Positions 8,758 to 18,495 are shown, numbered from the stretch's first letter. The stretch is 64,000 bases of DNA from Providencia alcalifaciens DSM 30120 (GCF_000173415.1 NZ_ABXW01000053.1:248001-312000); one strand, 5' to 3'. Made by a program: numbers and translations. The notes: generated from the sequence alone by a model not told the origin.

Positions 8758-11553
8758 ATGAGCAATAATCATGTCGGACTATCCCGCAGACACTTTCTTA
8801 AATGTGCTGTCGTTGCTGGGATCTCTTGTTATATCGCCCCTTTGTATAGCCGAGCTTTTGATGTGCTATTCGAGGAAAAAATTCTCCAAGCCCCAGATTG
8901 GAATCCCGTCGATAAAAAAATTAAATTTCGTATCGATGGCTATGCCAAAGTCCAAGGCGAAAAAGTCTTTGCTAGAGATATTCGAGCACGAGACATCCCA
9001 CATTGGCCTAAACAACAAGGTCATGCCTTTCTTCTGCGCGTCACCGAAGCCGATAAAATTTACGAAGGTTTTAATCTCGAGCGACTCAATGATGGCTTAA
9101 TGCCTGACCGAATTGTCACCGCTAGCGATTTAGAAAAAGATGGGGTCGCCTTTCCTGAATTTTATGGAGAAGATTTACTTCTACCAACGGGAAAAACCCC
9201 CGCTTATTTAGGACAAGCCGTCGCGTTACTGATTTACCATGATTTTGCCAAGTTTAGCTTTGCGAAAGAAACGCTTAAATTCCACGATGACGTCATTCAA
9301 TATGGCGCGTATACCGGTCCATTACAACGTGACCCATGGGGAAGTTACCGAGGCGTTCGTATTGGCGGTGAAAATCCATTCTCCCCTGATGTCTATTCCA
9401 GCATGAAGGATATGCCGATTTCGCCGATTGGCATGAAAAAACACCTACCAATCTGGCCTGAAGGACGTGAAGGTGGGAAGCTGGATGAGGAAGGTATGTA
9501 TTATGCCGATGAGCTGGCAAAACAATTGGAAAATCCCCCTGAAGACTGGCTGATTATCAAGCGTAAATACTTTTCACAGTCCATCGACACTTGTGCACTG
9601 GAACCAGATAACGCCAATGGCTGGTACGATGCTAACACACAATCCTTTCATTTAGTGATCCCGACACAATCACCTCAAGAAGTGGCGGCATCACTCCCTG
9701 AAATGCTGGCAAAAACCAAATTCCCGATTAAGCAAATTTTCTTACACCCTTGCTTTACCGTAGGTTATGGCTCAAAAGACCACACTCCGTTCCCATATTA
9801 TGGTGCAATGGCAACCCTTTATGGTGATGGAGTTCCTATTCGCTTAGCTAATGATCGCTATGAACAGTTTCAATCCACCATCAAACGCCACGCGTTCGAT
9901 ATGGACTATACCCTTGCCGTCAATAAGAAAACCCATAAAATTGAAGCACTTTCCGCCTCATTTATTGGGGATGGTGGTGGGCGATGTAACTTTACCCCGT
10001 CTGTCGTAATGGTTGGCGCGACAGGCGCTCAAGCAATTTACTATATCCCTCGCAGTGATTTATCAGCTGTCGGTATCGCCTCTCGTGCCGTTGATGCAGG
10101 TTCGGCCCGTGGCTATGGTACCTTACAAGCCATGGCAGCGACCGATATGCTAATGGAAGAAGCAGCCAAATTATTGAATGCCGACCCTATCGAATTTCGC
10201 CTGAAAAATATTATCCAATCAGGAATGAAAAATACCCAAGGCGCCATCCCCGGTGGTGCTATTCGAGCCGATGAAGTTCTCACCCGTTGCGCTGAACACC
10301 CGATGTGGAAAGAAAGAGCAAAACGGAAAGCCGATTTTGAAGCCAAAAATGCAGGTAAACTGTTTGGTACTGGCATTTCCTGTGTGCAAAAAGACTTCGG
10401 CACAGGCGCTGAATCCTCATTTGCACGCGTTGAGCTCACCCCTGAAGGTAAGATCGCGATTTATCATAGTGGTGCAGAGATTGGTACGGGAATGTCGACA
10501 TCCCAAGCGGTGGTATGTGCTAAATGGTTAGGTAAACCGGCCGAAGAAGCGCACTTCTCCGTGGTGGATTGGTCCGTGCTCCCAATGATTTCGACAGGTA
10601 ATCCATTTGCCATGGCACAGGATGAGCAAGACCGTCTTGCAGCGAACCCGCTCTGGACACCAAATTACTGTTCTCCTGCAAGTGCCAGTAACTCTGCTTA
10701 TTACTTTACCCACAGTACAGAAGAAGCAGCTCGATTAGTTTTCGAATATGGTCTTTGGCCTGCTGCAATGTCCATTTGGCAAGAAGGGATTGGTGGAGGA
10801 CAAGCTGCGCCATTAGTCGTCCGCCGTGAAGATGCTCGCTGGGTCGCCAATGGCCTCACAGCCGATGGGCTCGAAGTCCTGAGTTTACAACGCCTCATTG
10901 ATCGTACGTTTGAAATGGGCGGTCTAACAGGTGCGGTTTGCCATGTCTTTAACCGCTGGGAATGGGCTGAAGCTGATTTCGAAATCAATCATGAAACTCG
11001 CCGCCTTCCTGTGGATGGTCTTTCTCTGCGTTTTGCCAACAAAGATTATCAAGTTTGGAAACGCCAAAAAGCCTATTATCCTGATACACAGCGAAATAAT
11101 GCAGGTGTGACCTATTACAGCGCAGTGGCTACCATCTCTGAACTCGCCATTGATAAAGCAACTGGTCATGTTGAATTGCTCGACCATCATACCGTTGTCG
11201 AGTGTGGTAATTTAATCGTTCCACAACTCGTTTCAGGACAAATTCAAGGTGGATTGGCGATGGGAATTGGTCATGCTCTCCATGAATATTTACCTCTCTA
11301 TGAAGATGGACCGGGGAACGGAACTTGGAACTTTAACCGTTACCGTTTACCACTTGCGAGTGACGTTGCAGTTTGGAAACAAACTAGCGAAGTTCTGCCT
11401 GGGTTATCCGAAACCGATCCACCGAAAGGGGTTGCTGAAGTTGTTATGATCCCGGTCGTTTCTTCTATCGTTAATGCTATTGCTGATGCAACAGGTCACC
11501 ATTTCTTAAGTTTGCCTGTTCGCCCTAAAGACATTCTAGAGGTATTATCATGA
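8758..11553 (+). CDS. Tat-exported molybdopterin aldehyde dehydrogenase, large subunit
   Basis: The catalytic subunit of a xanthine-oxidase-family enzyme that hydroxylates aldehydes to acids or N-heterocycles in the periplasm. The 931-residue protein begins with a twin-arginine signal (SRRHFLK, residues 9-15, then a hydrophobic stretch). It carries Moco-binding segments such as GDGGGRCNFTPS, RGYGTLQAMAATDMLMEEAA, SGAEIGTGMSTSQ and GQIQGGLAMGIGHALHE. Glu894 in KGVAEVV occupies the position of the catalytic Glu near the C terminus. Unlike PaoC of E. coli, it carries the Tat signal itself and resembles the aldehyde dehydrogenase/isoquinoline oxidoreductase type. It overlaps the 2Fe-2S gene by 4 nt. 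The substrate is not predictable from sequence. Confidence 0.88.
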   Translation: MSNNHVGLSRRHFLKCAVVAGISCYIAPLYSRAFDVLFEEKILQAPDWNPVDKKIKFRIDGYAKVQGEKVFARDIRARDIPHWPKQQGHAFLLRVTEADKIYEGFNLERLNDGLMPDRIVTASDLEKDGVAFPEFYGEDLLLPTGKTPAYLGQAVALLIYHDFAKFSFAKETLKFHDDVIQYGAYTGPLQRDPWGSYRGVRIGGENPFSPDVYSSMKDMPISPIGMKKHLPIWPEGREGGKLDEEGMYYADELAKQLENPPEDWLIIKRKYFSQSIDTCALEPDNANGWYDANTQSFHLVIPTQSPQEVAASLPEMLAKTKFPIKQIFLHPCFTVGYGSKDHTPFPYYGAMATLYGDGVPIRLANDRYEQFQSTIKRHAFDMDYTLAVNKKTHKIEALSASFIGDGGGRCNFTPSVVMVGATGAQAIYYIPRSDLSAVGIASRAVDAGSARGYGTLQAMAATDMLMEEAAKLLNADPIEFRLKNIIQSGMKNTQGAIPGGAIRADEVLTRCAEHPMWKERAKRKADFEAKNAGKLFGTGISCVQKDFGTGAESSFARVELTPEGKIAIYHSGAEIGTGMSTSQAVVCAKWLGKPAEEAHFSVVDWSVLPMISTGNPFAMAQDEQDRLAANPLWTPNYCSPASASNSAYYFTHSTEEAARLVFEYGLWPAAMSIWQEGIGGGQAAPLVVRREDARWVANGLTADGLEVLSLQRLIDRTFEMGGLTGAVCHVFNRWEWAEADFEINHETRRLPVDGLSLRFANKDYQVWKRQKAYYPDTQRNNAGVTYYSAVATISELAIDKATGHVELLDHHTVVECGNLIVPQLVSGQIQGGLAMGIGHALHEYLPLYEDGPGNGTWNFNRYRLPLASDVAVWKQTSEVLPGLSETDPPKGVAEVVMIPVVSSIVNAIADATGHHFLSLPVRPKDILEVLS

Positions 11554-12101
11554 GCCTAAATTATCTGCCACTCACCATCAACATTAACGGTCAAAAATAT
11601 GGACCGATGGATGTGCCTGAAGGTCTCATGATGATTGATTTTCTTCATGAGTATGTTGATCTTACCGGTTCTCGCCTTGGCTGCGGTCAAGGTATCTGCC
11701 ACGCTTGTGTGGTGATTTTAGATAACCCATCAGGCACCAGTGAAGAAGTACGTACTTGCATTACAGGCGCGCACTTCTTTAACAATAAAAGTATTCGCAC
11801 CGTTGAGGGTGCTGCAACGAAAGAAGAAAATGGGGAAGTTAAGTTATCCCCTGTTCAACAAGCGTTTGTCGACCACTTTAGTTTCCAATGTGGTTACTGC
11901 ACCCCTGGTTTTGTGAATGCTGCAACGATTTTTGTTGAAGAATTGCAACGTAATCCTATTGCCGAAGAAGACTTAGAAGAAGCCATCAAAACCGCCCTGA
12001 ATAACCACATTTGCCGCTGTACTGGCTATGTCCGTTATTATGAAGCCGTGCGTGATGTCGTCATGAGTACCCCAGGACTAATCAAGGAGGCGATAAAATG
12101 A
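11550..12101 (+). CDS. Aldehyde dehydrogenase 2Fe-2S subunit
   Basis: A 183-residue iron-sulfur subunit with two [2Fe-2S] clusters. The N-terminal ferredoxin-like cluster uses GCGQGICHAC and a later RTC, and the C-terminal helical domain uses QCGYCTPGF and HICRCTGY, the standard arrangement of the xanthine oxidase family. It has no signal peptide, so it probably rides through the Tat pathway with the large subunit. It passes electrons from Moco to the cytochrome c encoded next, with which it overlaps by 4 nt. Confidence 0.92.
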   Translation: MSLNYLPLTININGQKYGPMDVPEGLMMIDFLHEYVDLTGSRLGCGQGICHACVVILDNPSGTSEEVRTCITGAHFFNNKSIRTVEGAATKEENGEVKLSPVQQAFVDHFSFQCGYCTPGFVNAATIFVEELQRNPIAEEDLEEAIKTALNNHICRCTGYVRYYEAVRDVVMSTPGLIKEAIK

Positions 12102-13333
12102 TCAAACGTATTATTTTATGGCTAATAGCGATAGCTATTGTGGTCTTGGCGGTTCTTTATTGGTATGAAAGCCGCAAACCTGATGGCCCAGTACAAAAAG
12201 TCACCGCCAGCGCGGAAGAAATTGAGCGTGGTCGCTACCTCACACTAGCAGGTGATTGTGCCGCCTGTCATACCAGTGCTAATGGTGCGCCACTAGCTGG
12301 TGGTTTTCCTCTTGATACCCCATTCGGTACCATTTATAGCAGCAACTTAACACCTTCTGCCGATTATGGTATCGGCCGTTGGACGAAAGACGAATTTCAC
12401 AAAGCCCTCACAGAGGGAATTTCGCCGCCAAGTAAAAATCTTTACCCAGCGATGCCATATACCTCATATAAAGGCATCAGTCGCAGTGATTCTGATGCGA
12501 TCTATAGCTATTTAATGAGCCGCCCTGCGGTCGATGTCGCACCACCTGAAAATTCACTTCCTTTCCCACTGAACCAACGGATGGCGATGATTGGTTGGAA
12601 TCTATTATTTTTCAATGACACACCGTTACCAAATAGCTCACAAGGTAGCTCCCCTGAATGGGTGCGCGGAAAATATTTGGTTAATGTGTTAGAACACTGT
12701 GCTGAGTGCCATACCCCAAGGGGCGTCTTCGGTGAAATGGAGTTAGATAAGTACATGAAAGGTGGCTCACTGGGTCGTTTTACAGCCCCAGACATTACAC
12801 CTGAAGCCCTTGCAGCACGTGGCTGGACAAAAGAGGATCTGCAACAATTCTTCATGACAGGACTTGCGCCGCAAGGTTCCGCTTACAGCGATATGCACCC
12901 TGTTATTTATCTCAGCTCTCAACATCTCACACCGGAAGATAACAAAGCCATCGCCACATACCTGATGGGTGATAATCCACCAGCCACATTACCGCTCAAA
13001 ATGGGTGAAGGCAATCCACAAGGAAAACAGGTTTATCTTGAAAGCTGTTCAGGGTGTCACTCTTATGATGGTGAAGGTAAGCCAAATGTTGCGGTCGCAA
13101 TGAAAGGGAACTCAACGTTGCGTGATGTGGATAGCACCAATCTCATCAATGCTGTTTTAGATGGTTTGCCGGAACAAGCGTTCCCAAATAACCAAAACAT
13201 GCAAAGTATGCCGGGTTTTGCTGACAAGCTTAATGACCAACAAATTGCGGATTTGGTCAACTTCCTCCGAGTTCAATGGGGTGGTCAAGCCGCAGATGTT
13301 ACCCCTGAGCAAATTAAAGCGCTGCGTAAATAA
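12098..13333 (+). CDS. Tri-heme cytochrome c subunit of the aldehyde dehydrogenase
   Basis: A 411-residue membrane-anchored periplasmic cytochrome c, like those of acetic acid bacterial alcohol and aldehyde dehydrogenases. One N-terminal transmembrane helix (about residues 4-22) is followed by three heme attachment sites, CAACH at residue 54, CAECH at 201 and CSGCH at 317. Downstream Met residues (for example QSMPGF) could be axial ligands. It should take electrons from the iron-sulfur subunit and deliver them to quinone or an oxidase. It ends the three-gene operon and is followed by a strong terminator hairpin. Confidence 0.9.
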   Translation: MIKRIILWLIAIAIVVLAVLYWYESRKPDGPVQKVTASAEEIERGRYLTLAGDCAACHTSANGAPLAGGFPLDTPFGTIYSSNLTPSADYGIGRWTKDEFHKALTEGISPPSKNLYPAMPYTSYKGISRSDSDAIYSYLMSRPAVDVAPPENSLPFPLNQRMAMIGWNLLFFNDTPLPNSSQGSSPEWVRGKYLVNVLEHCAECHTPRGVFGEMELDKYMKGGSLGRFTAPDITPEALAARGWTKEDLQQFFMTGLAPQGSAYSDMHPVIYLSSQHLTPEDNKAIATYLMGDNPPATLPLKMGEGNPQGKQVYLESCSGCHSYDGEGKPNVAVAMKGNSTLRDVDSTNLINAVLDGLPEQAFPNNQNMQSMPGFADKLNDQQIADLVNFLRVQWGGQAADVTPEQIKALRK

Positions 13334-13350
13334 CGTATACTGCACTTCAT

Positions 13351-13382
13351 AAAGGCTTACCGCGAGTATTAGGTAAGCCTTT
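13351..13382. terminator. Intrinsic terminator after the dehydrogenase operon
   Basis: AAAGGCTTACC and GGTAAGCCTTT form an 11-bp stem with a 10-nt loop, followed by ATTTTAT on the plus strand. It lies 17 bp after the cytochrome c stop and can also serve the convergent acyltransferase gene. Confidence 0.85.
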
Positions 13383-13420
13383 ATTTTATCGAACCCTTTC
13401 ATTTTCAGCTTTATTTCACT

Positions 13421-14416
13421 TTACTCTTTCCTCAGCTTTATTTCTGGATTCAAAAACCAATGAATGATCCGGTTTTTGGCAAGAAATAATGCTAACGCAA
13501 TCGTAAAAAGAGCCAATAAAATTAAGAGCGGCAGACTAGCGTCAATCTCGAGTGAGCCTAAACCCGCCAATAACACAAAACAGATGATCGGGTGAATCAA
13601 ATAAACCCCTAATGCATTATTCGCTATTTTCACAAAACGTTCAGTCGATAATGAAAGGCAAATAATCGCTATCGAGATCAACACCCCTATTAGAAAGGCA
13701 AAAACATACAGACAAAAATGATGAATGAATAGATGACTACCGAAGACGTTTATTAATCCTGATTCGATTTCCACTTGAAAATAAAGATAAATCGTCACCA
13801 GCATAATCACGCTTGATACGATAGAAAATGCATGTTGCCTCAACCAAAGGACTTTTTTATCATCGCAAAAGTAAGCCATAACAAAGAATGGAAAATACCA
13901 AATTATAGATGAAAAACCTGTTATATCAGATAAATAGATTTTCGAAACATATGCAATACCAAGAGACAGCAGCAAAATAAGAAACACGCCCCTCGCCTTG
14001 TTCTTGATAAAGGGAGGCAGTAATAGAAAAATGGCTTGCCATATTGGGACGGCTAAAAAGAACCAAACACCGTTTTGAGGAAACAGCAAATACTCTTCGA
14101 CGCTTAATCTATTCGTGAAATAAAGTGGGATCGCATCTATCGATTGGAAAGTCACATAGATAATCAACGGTGGGATTAAATGTGCACGCCAATCCTGCCA
14201 TGAAATTCCTCTGCTTGTATATGCCGCAATAAAAACAAACATAGGAATTAACACTAAATCAAATAAGTTGATTAATATTGAATAATCAGATTTCACACTT
14301 GGTACAATATTTAAATAAAAATTAAAAACAATCAAAGAACTCAATATTAATTTTAATGTTTGCCAATTAGGTAAATGCTGATTTTTTACCTGTATGGTAA
14401 GAGCGTTATCACTCAT
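13421..14416 (-). CDS. Acyltransferase-3 family membrane protein
   Basis: A 331-residue integral membrane protein with about ten hydrophobic helices and the general layout of acyltransferase family 3 (OpgC/OafA/WecH-like), for example a conserved segment YLIHPIICFVLLAG near residue 270 and FYLN in the first helix. Such enzymes transfer acetyl or succinyl groups to glycans or lipids at the inner membrane. The usual N-terminal catalytic His is not clear (the first helix has NFYLNIVP), so activity is uncertain. It converges with the cytochrome c gene and stands alone. Confidence 0.6.
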   Translation of the reverse strand: MSDNALTIQVKNQHLPNWQTLKLILSSLIVFNFYLNIVPSVKSDYSILINLFDLVLIPMFVFIAAYTSRGISWQDWRAHLIPPLIIYVTFQSIDAIPLYFTNRLSVEEYLLFPQNGVWFFLAVPIWQAIFLLLPPFIKNKARGVFLILLLSLGIAYVSKIYLSDITGFSSIIWYFPFFVMAYFCDDKKVLWLRQHAFSIVSSVIMLVTIYLYFQVEIESGLINVFGSHLFIHHFCLYVFAFLIGVLISIAIICLSLSTERFVKIANNALGVYLIHPIICFVLLAGLGSLEIDASLPLLILLALFTIALALFLAKNRIIHWFLNPEIKLRKE

Positions 14417-14609
14417 GTTTTTCCCTGTATTGCCCTTATTTGATTAACATCCGCGCGCGTTTAAAATCGTCCCCCTAATTTAACAAACACCATCGTAATA
14501 ATCTAACCCTAGCCGAAAATCTGAAAAAATTTTCGCCATTGACTTTCGCACTCGTACATTTGATCTAGTATTGATAGCAAACCCTACTTAACCAATATAG
14601 GCATTTTCA

Positions 14610-15041
14610 ATGCACCCTACTGTCAAAAACGCCGAAGATATGCCTTTAGCATTTGAATCTGCGTGGAATAATCACGATATGAATGTCTTTAGTCAGCTAT
14701 TTCACCCTGAGGCTACCTTTGTGAACCGATTTGGACACTATGTAAAAGGTATCAACGAAATCATCGAGTTGCATATTCCCCTTCACAAAACTATCTATTC
14801 TGATTCCTTCATGAAAAATGAGCTTATCGATATTATCCCATTAGATGAAAGTCATATAATAACCCATTTTTGGAGCCGTCTAGCTGCAGGTGAGGCACAC
14901 CCTATCGGACCACATAAAATTGATACCTTAATTATGGCGGTATTAGCTAAGCAAGATGAAACATGGCAAATCCGCGCTTTGGAAAACGTGACCTTGGTAA
15001 ATCCCAGAACAGGACATATCAAACTAAGAGATGTGGAATAG
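14610..15041 (+). CDS. SnoaL/NTF2-like (SgcJ/EcaC family) protein
   Basis: A 143-residue cytoplasmic protein with the cone-shaped SnoaL/DUF4440 fold signature: AFESAWNNHDMNVFSQLFHPEATFVNR split over the first 45 residues, then a KGINEI helix and a C-terminal beta stretch with WQIRALENVTLV. Members include SgcJ/EcaC, often small-molecule binding or isomerase-like, with the true function usually unknown. It is a single gene with its own promoter. Nothing nearby points to a pathway. Confidence 0.7.
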   Translation: MHPTVKNAEDMPLAFESAWNNHDMNVFSQLFHPEATFVNRFGHYVKGINEIIELHIPLHKTIYSDSFMKNELIDIIPLDESHIITHFWSRLAAGEAHPIGPHKIDTLIMAVLAKQDETWQIRALENVTLVNPRTGHIKLRDVE

Positions 15042-15160
15042 TCTGCTTTTTCACCCTTAATACATTTAGCTTAATTTTAAATGCTAAAATGACCATTGAG
15101 CATATGAATAAGATGCCGATAACATAACACATTGATAACTCTTTAATTGGTAGGGACCCC

Positions 15161-15619
15161 ATGAAACTTCGCCGTACATCTATAGCTATAGTATTACCGA
15201 TATTAATGTCCGCCCCCGTATTGGCAGATTCACATACAGTGACTGTATTTCAATGCGTTAACAAGAATGACCGTCAAGTCAAAGTGACATTGATTAATGG
15301 TCAGTATCAGTATCAATTTGGAAAATTAAATCAGCAACCGGACATTGAAATTACCCGAAGTCCTAAACAGCTTACGCAGGGCTTTTTCCAAACCCGTTAT
15401 GCCGATACTGATACTGGATATGCGGCTTCTCAAGAAATTGATTTTAGAAATGGGGCTTATACCTATACCATTTTTACAAACCATTCAGGCTCTAAAATAG
15501 AATCAGGTGTTGAGGTGTATAACAAAGATAAGAGACTGACAAAGGTTGTTTGTGTGCCAAATACTGTTGTTGATAATATTTATGAGCACCTTTCAGAGAT
15601 CCCTGAACGTCCTGAATAA
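15161..15619 (+). CDS. Secreted protein of unknown function
   Basis: A 152-residue protein with a signal peptide (MKLRRTS, hydrophobic core, cleavage likely after VLA at residue 22). The mature part is rich in beta-forming residues and has two cysteines (VFQCVNK and VVCVPN) that probably form a disulfide in the periplasm. No family was recognised. The start follows a GGTAGGGA ribosome binding site. An inverted repeat lies about 50 bp downstream. Confidence 0.65.
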   Translation: MKLRRTSIAIVLPILMSAPVLADSHTVTVFQCVNKNDRQVKVTLINGQYQYQFGKLNQQPDIEITRSPKQLTQGFFQTRYADTDTGYAASQEIDFRNGAYTYTIFTNHSGSKIESGVEVYNKDKRLTKVVCVPNTVVDNIYEHLSEIPERPE

Positions 15620-15670
15620 TCTTTTTGCAAGATAATGATTCCGTTAAGGGCATTCAGCACTGATCAGCAA

Positions 15671-15706
15671 ACTGCTCAGTAATATTTATCGATATTATTG
15701 AGCAGT
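15671..15706. terminator. Bidirectional hairpin between convergent genes
   Basis: A 15-bp stem beginning ACTGCTCA and ending TGAGCAGT, with one G-U wobble, sits between the secreted-protein gene and the Lrp-type gene. There is no clear T-run, so termination strength is uncertain. Confidence 0.5.
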
Positions 15707-15737
15707 GTAAGAAGACAAATACGTTAAACTGTTCAGT

Positions 15738-16262
15738 CTATAATGGCAATGCATAGGTCACTTTGACCGTTTCCATTGGTACTTCGGTTTTTATACTCTG
15801 TACACTGCGAATTTGTGTCAGATAATCGGCATGGAAACGACGATAAGATGCCATATCCTCCGTCACAATACGGATTAACGCATCACATTCACCCGCCATG
15901 AGATGGCACTCCACCACCTCAGGCATCCCCTGAATATCCTCAACAAATTGATTGATTGTTTGTGCATCTTGCGTTTTGAACCAAATCCGCGCGAACAGTG
16001 ATAATCCTGCACCAATTTTTGTGCCATCCAACACCGCAACATAGTGCTTAATCACGCCTGCGTCTTCAAGCAATTTAACGCGCCTTAAGCACGGGGATGG
16101 AGATAACCCAACTTCTTTCGCTAATTCAACATTTTGGATTTTTCCATCACGTTGAAGTACCTGCAAAATATGCTTATCAATTGCATCTAACTTGATAGGC
16201 GATGAACTGCTGTGTTCCAGCTCATGCTTTTCAGATTGATGTGCGCCTGTACCCTTTGGCAT
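15738..16262 (-). CDS. Lrp/AsnC family transcriptional regulator
   Basis: A 174-residue regulator with an N-terminal helix-turn-helix (LDAIDKHILQVLQRDGK, then VELAKEVGLSPSPCLRRVK, residues about 25-70) and a C-terminal RAM effector domain (VVECHLMAGECDALIRIV). It has an unusual 24-residue hydrophilic N-terminal extension, so a start further in is possible. It diverges from a LysE-type exporter. Lrp-type regulators beside LysE/RhtB exporters commonly activate them in response to an amino acid. Confidence 0.85.
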   Translation of the reverse strand: MPKGTGAHQSEKHELEHSSSSPIKLDAIDKHILQVLQRDGKIQNVELAKEVGLSPSPCLRRVKLLEDAGVIKHYVAVLDGTKIGAGLSLFARIWFKTQDAQTINQFVEDIQGMPEVVECHLMAGECDALIRIVTEDMASYRRFHADYLTQIRSVQSIKTEVPMETVKVTYALPL

Positions 16263-16412
16263 GCGAACCTCTTTTGTTTTTATTTTTTGATATTAAATGT
16301 CAAATAAACATCCATGACAAGCAACAAAACAACCAAATTTCAAAGGAAAATAGCTATAATAACCAAACATTTTTCTCTTCATAAGAAAACAATAATAAAT
16401 AGAGGTGTTTGG

Positions 16413-17024
16413 ATGGAGCTACAAACGTTATTGCTGTTTAGTGCAACCGTAATCCCTCTGGTTTGCACACCGGGACCCGATATTTTATTTATCTCATCAC
16501 AAGGATTATCTGGCGGCATTTCTGCTGCGTGGAAAGCCAATTTGGGCATTATCCTAGGTTATGTTGCTCACGCTATTTTAGCGGCACTTGGGCTCGCCGC
16601 TATTGTTGCCGCATCCCCGTTCATTTTCCACACAATCAAATGGGTGGGCGTTGCGTATGTTGCTTATTTGGCCGTCCGTATGCTGCTATCCGCCCTAAAA
16701 TCGAAAGCGCTCCAGCTTAACACAGTTTCCACAAAAGCAGTGATTGGCAAAGCCTTTCTTACAAGTTTTCTTAACCCTAAAGGGTTACTGGTGTACTTCG
16801 CGATTTTACCTAATTTTATCCATGTTTCTGAAAGCGTTGCAATACAATCTTTAATCTTATCAGCGACTTTTATCACATCGTGCATCATTATCTACGGTAC
16901 AATTGGTATGGTATTCGCCTCCATGCATAGCAAGCACCAATACAATGACAAAAAGCGCCGGATTACAGAAGGTGTGTCAGGTGGCATGCTCACATTCGCC
17001 GCCATCGGACTTGCCAACAGTTAA
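16413..17024 (+). CDS. LysE/RhtB family amino acid exporter
   Basis: A 203-residue inner-membrane exporter with six hydrophobic segments and the family N-terminal motif (FSATVIPLVCTPGPDILFIS, PGPD conserved), plus FLTSFLNPKG in the middle. The ATG at 16413 is chosen because AGAGGTG precedes it by 5 nt. An upstream in-frame ATG at 16314 would add a lysine-rich tail that lies in the promoter. It is paired with the divergent Lrp-type regulator and should export an amino acid or analogue. Confidence 0.88.
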   Translation: MELQTLLLFSATVIPLVCTPGPDILFISSQGLSGGISAAWKANLGIILGYVAHAILAALGLAAIVAASPFIFHTIKWVGVAYVAYLAVRMLLSALKSKALQLNTVSTKAVIGKAFLTSFLNPKGLLVYFAILPNFIHVSESVAIQSLILSATFITSCIIIYGTIGMVFASMHSKHQYNDKKRRITEGVSGGMLTFAAIGLANS

Positions 17025-17076
17025 CTATGTCACATTTAGGGGCGGGTTCCCTTCCGTCCCCCATCTGCATCGCGGG

Positions 17077-18495
17077 TTATTTATGCCCCGTTAATCGATA
17101 ACACAAACGCCCAAGAACCTTCATCGCCTGCTCTAATCGGTCATTCCATGTAAATGATGCATTTAATCGAAAAGCATGGTTAAACTGATCGCTGGTTGAA
17201 AACATACTCCCCGGCGCAATACTAATTCCTTCTTTCAGTGCTAACTGATAGAGCTGTAGAGCATTAAATGGTGGCTCAAACTCAAGCCACAGAAAATACC
17301 CGCCCTTTGGTGTATTCACCTTCACTGTCGGTGGCATGTATTTAGCAATTGCGCTCAACATCAAATGTTGGCGCTGCTCCATTGTTTGGCGTAATTTTCG
17401 CAAGTGGCTATCATATCCCCCTTGGGATAAATATTCGGCTATCGCTAGCTGTGTTGGCACACTCGCAGAGACTGTACTCATCATTTGTAGATGCTGAATT
17501 TTGGTCGCATGATGACCCGCAGCTACCCAGCCTACACGGTATCCCGGCGCTAAACATTTCGAAAATGATGAACAGTGAAAAAAGTTACCCTGTGAATCTA
17601 ATGACTTAGCGGGAATAGGCTGCTGATTGCCAAAATAAAGCTCGCCATAGACATCATCTTCGATCAACACAATTTTGTGGTTATTCAAGATATCGACCAA
17701 CCGTTTTTTATTGGCGGGAGGCATCGTTCCCCCTAACGGATTTTGGTAGTGGGTCATTAACCAACACGCTTTGATCGGATACTTATCGGCGATATTTTCC
17801 AAGGCATCGAGATCGATTCCAAATAACGGATCCGTTTTTATCGCAATCGCTTTGAGCTTTAAGCGCTCAATAGCCTGCAATGAGCCATAAAATGCAGGTG
17901 ACTCAATGACCACCCAATCACCCGGTTGGGTGACTGCTTGTAAACTAAGCACCAAGGATTCCATCGCTCCAGCGGTGATCACAATTTCATCGGGAGCCAC
18001 GTGGATCCCTTGAGTTGCGTAACGCTGGGCAATATTTCGACGTAACTGTTCGTTACCCGGCGGTAAGTTCGTCGTCGTATTCGTTTTCGATAAACGTCGC
18101 GCCACTGACGCGAGAGATTTGGCTAATTTGGGGTCATCCAGTAAGGCGGGCTCAGGGAAAGCGGAACCAAAAGGGATAATATCGGGGTCTTTGCAAGCTT
18201 GTAAAACACCAAAAATCGATGCGTTTATCTCCACATTTTCGTTTAAATGGAGTCCTTTTCCCCCTTTTGCAGCCGCAAAGGCGTTATTACGATTTGCCAC
18301 ATAATAACCTGACTGCGGGCGCGCTGAGACCCACCCCTGACTCTCAAGTAACTGATAGGCTTGAACTACCGTCATTAAGCTTAGACCTGACTGCTTAACA
18401 CTTTCCCTAAGTGAAGGCAGCCTGTCTCCAACCTGCCAAATATTATCTTCAATCTGTTGACGAATTTGTGCTGCTAGCTGTTCATATCTCGTCAT
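17077..18495 (-). CDS. MocR-family GntR/aminotransferase regulator (YdcR-like)
   Basis: A 472-residue fusion regulator. Residues 1-70 are a GntR winged helix (LAAQIRQQIEDNIWQVGDRL, then LMTVVQAYQLLESQGWV), and the rest is a class I aminotransferase fold. The PLP lysine is in SSFSKCLAPGYRVGW (near residue 310), with THYQNPLG and the DDVYGELYF motif. MocR proteins use PLP as effector and control vitamin B6 or amino-nitrogen genes. The closest E. coli relative appears to be YdcR. It converges with the LysE gene, and its own target is unknown. Confidence 0.85.
   Translation of the reverse strand: MTRYEQLAAQIRQQIEDNIWQVGDRLPSLRESVKQSGLSLMTVVQAYQLLESQGWVSARPQSGYYVANRNNAFAAAKGGKGLHLNENVEINASIFGVLQACKDPDIIPFGSAFPEPALLDDPKLAKSLASVARRLSKTNTTTNLPPGNEQLRRNIAQRYATQGIHVAPDEIVITAGAMESLVLSLQAVTQPGDWVVIESPAFYGSLQAIERLKLKAIAIKTDPLFGIDLDALENIADKYPIKACWLMTHYQNPLGGTMPPANKKRLVDILNNHKIVLIEDDVYGELYFGNQQPIPAKSLDSQGNFFHCSSFSKCLAPGYRVGWVAAGHHATKIQHLQMMSTVSASVPTQLAIAEYLSQGGYDSHLRKLRQTMEQRQHLMLSAIAKYMPPTVKVNTPKGGYFLWLEFEPPFNALQLYQLALKEGISIAPGSMFSTSDQFNHAFRLNASFTWNDRLEQAMKVLGRLCYRLTGHK

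Noticed and set aside
8771-11190. Several ORFs of 60-110 codons overlapping the aldehyde dehydrogenase gene
   Set aside because: They lie in other frames of a gene with strong domain support and show no family features.
12508-12855. 115-codon minus-strand ORF
   Set aside because: Antisense to the tri-heme cytochrome gene; shadow frame.
15671-15706. Strong intrinsic terminator
   Set aside because: The stem is good but there is no T-run; listed only as a hairpin.
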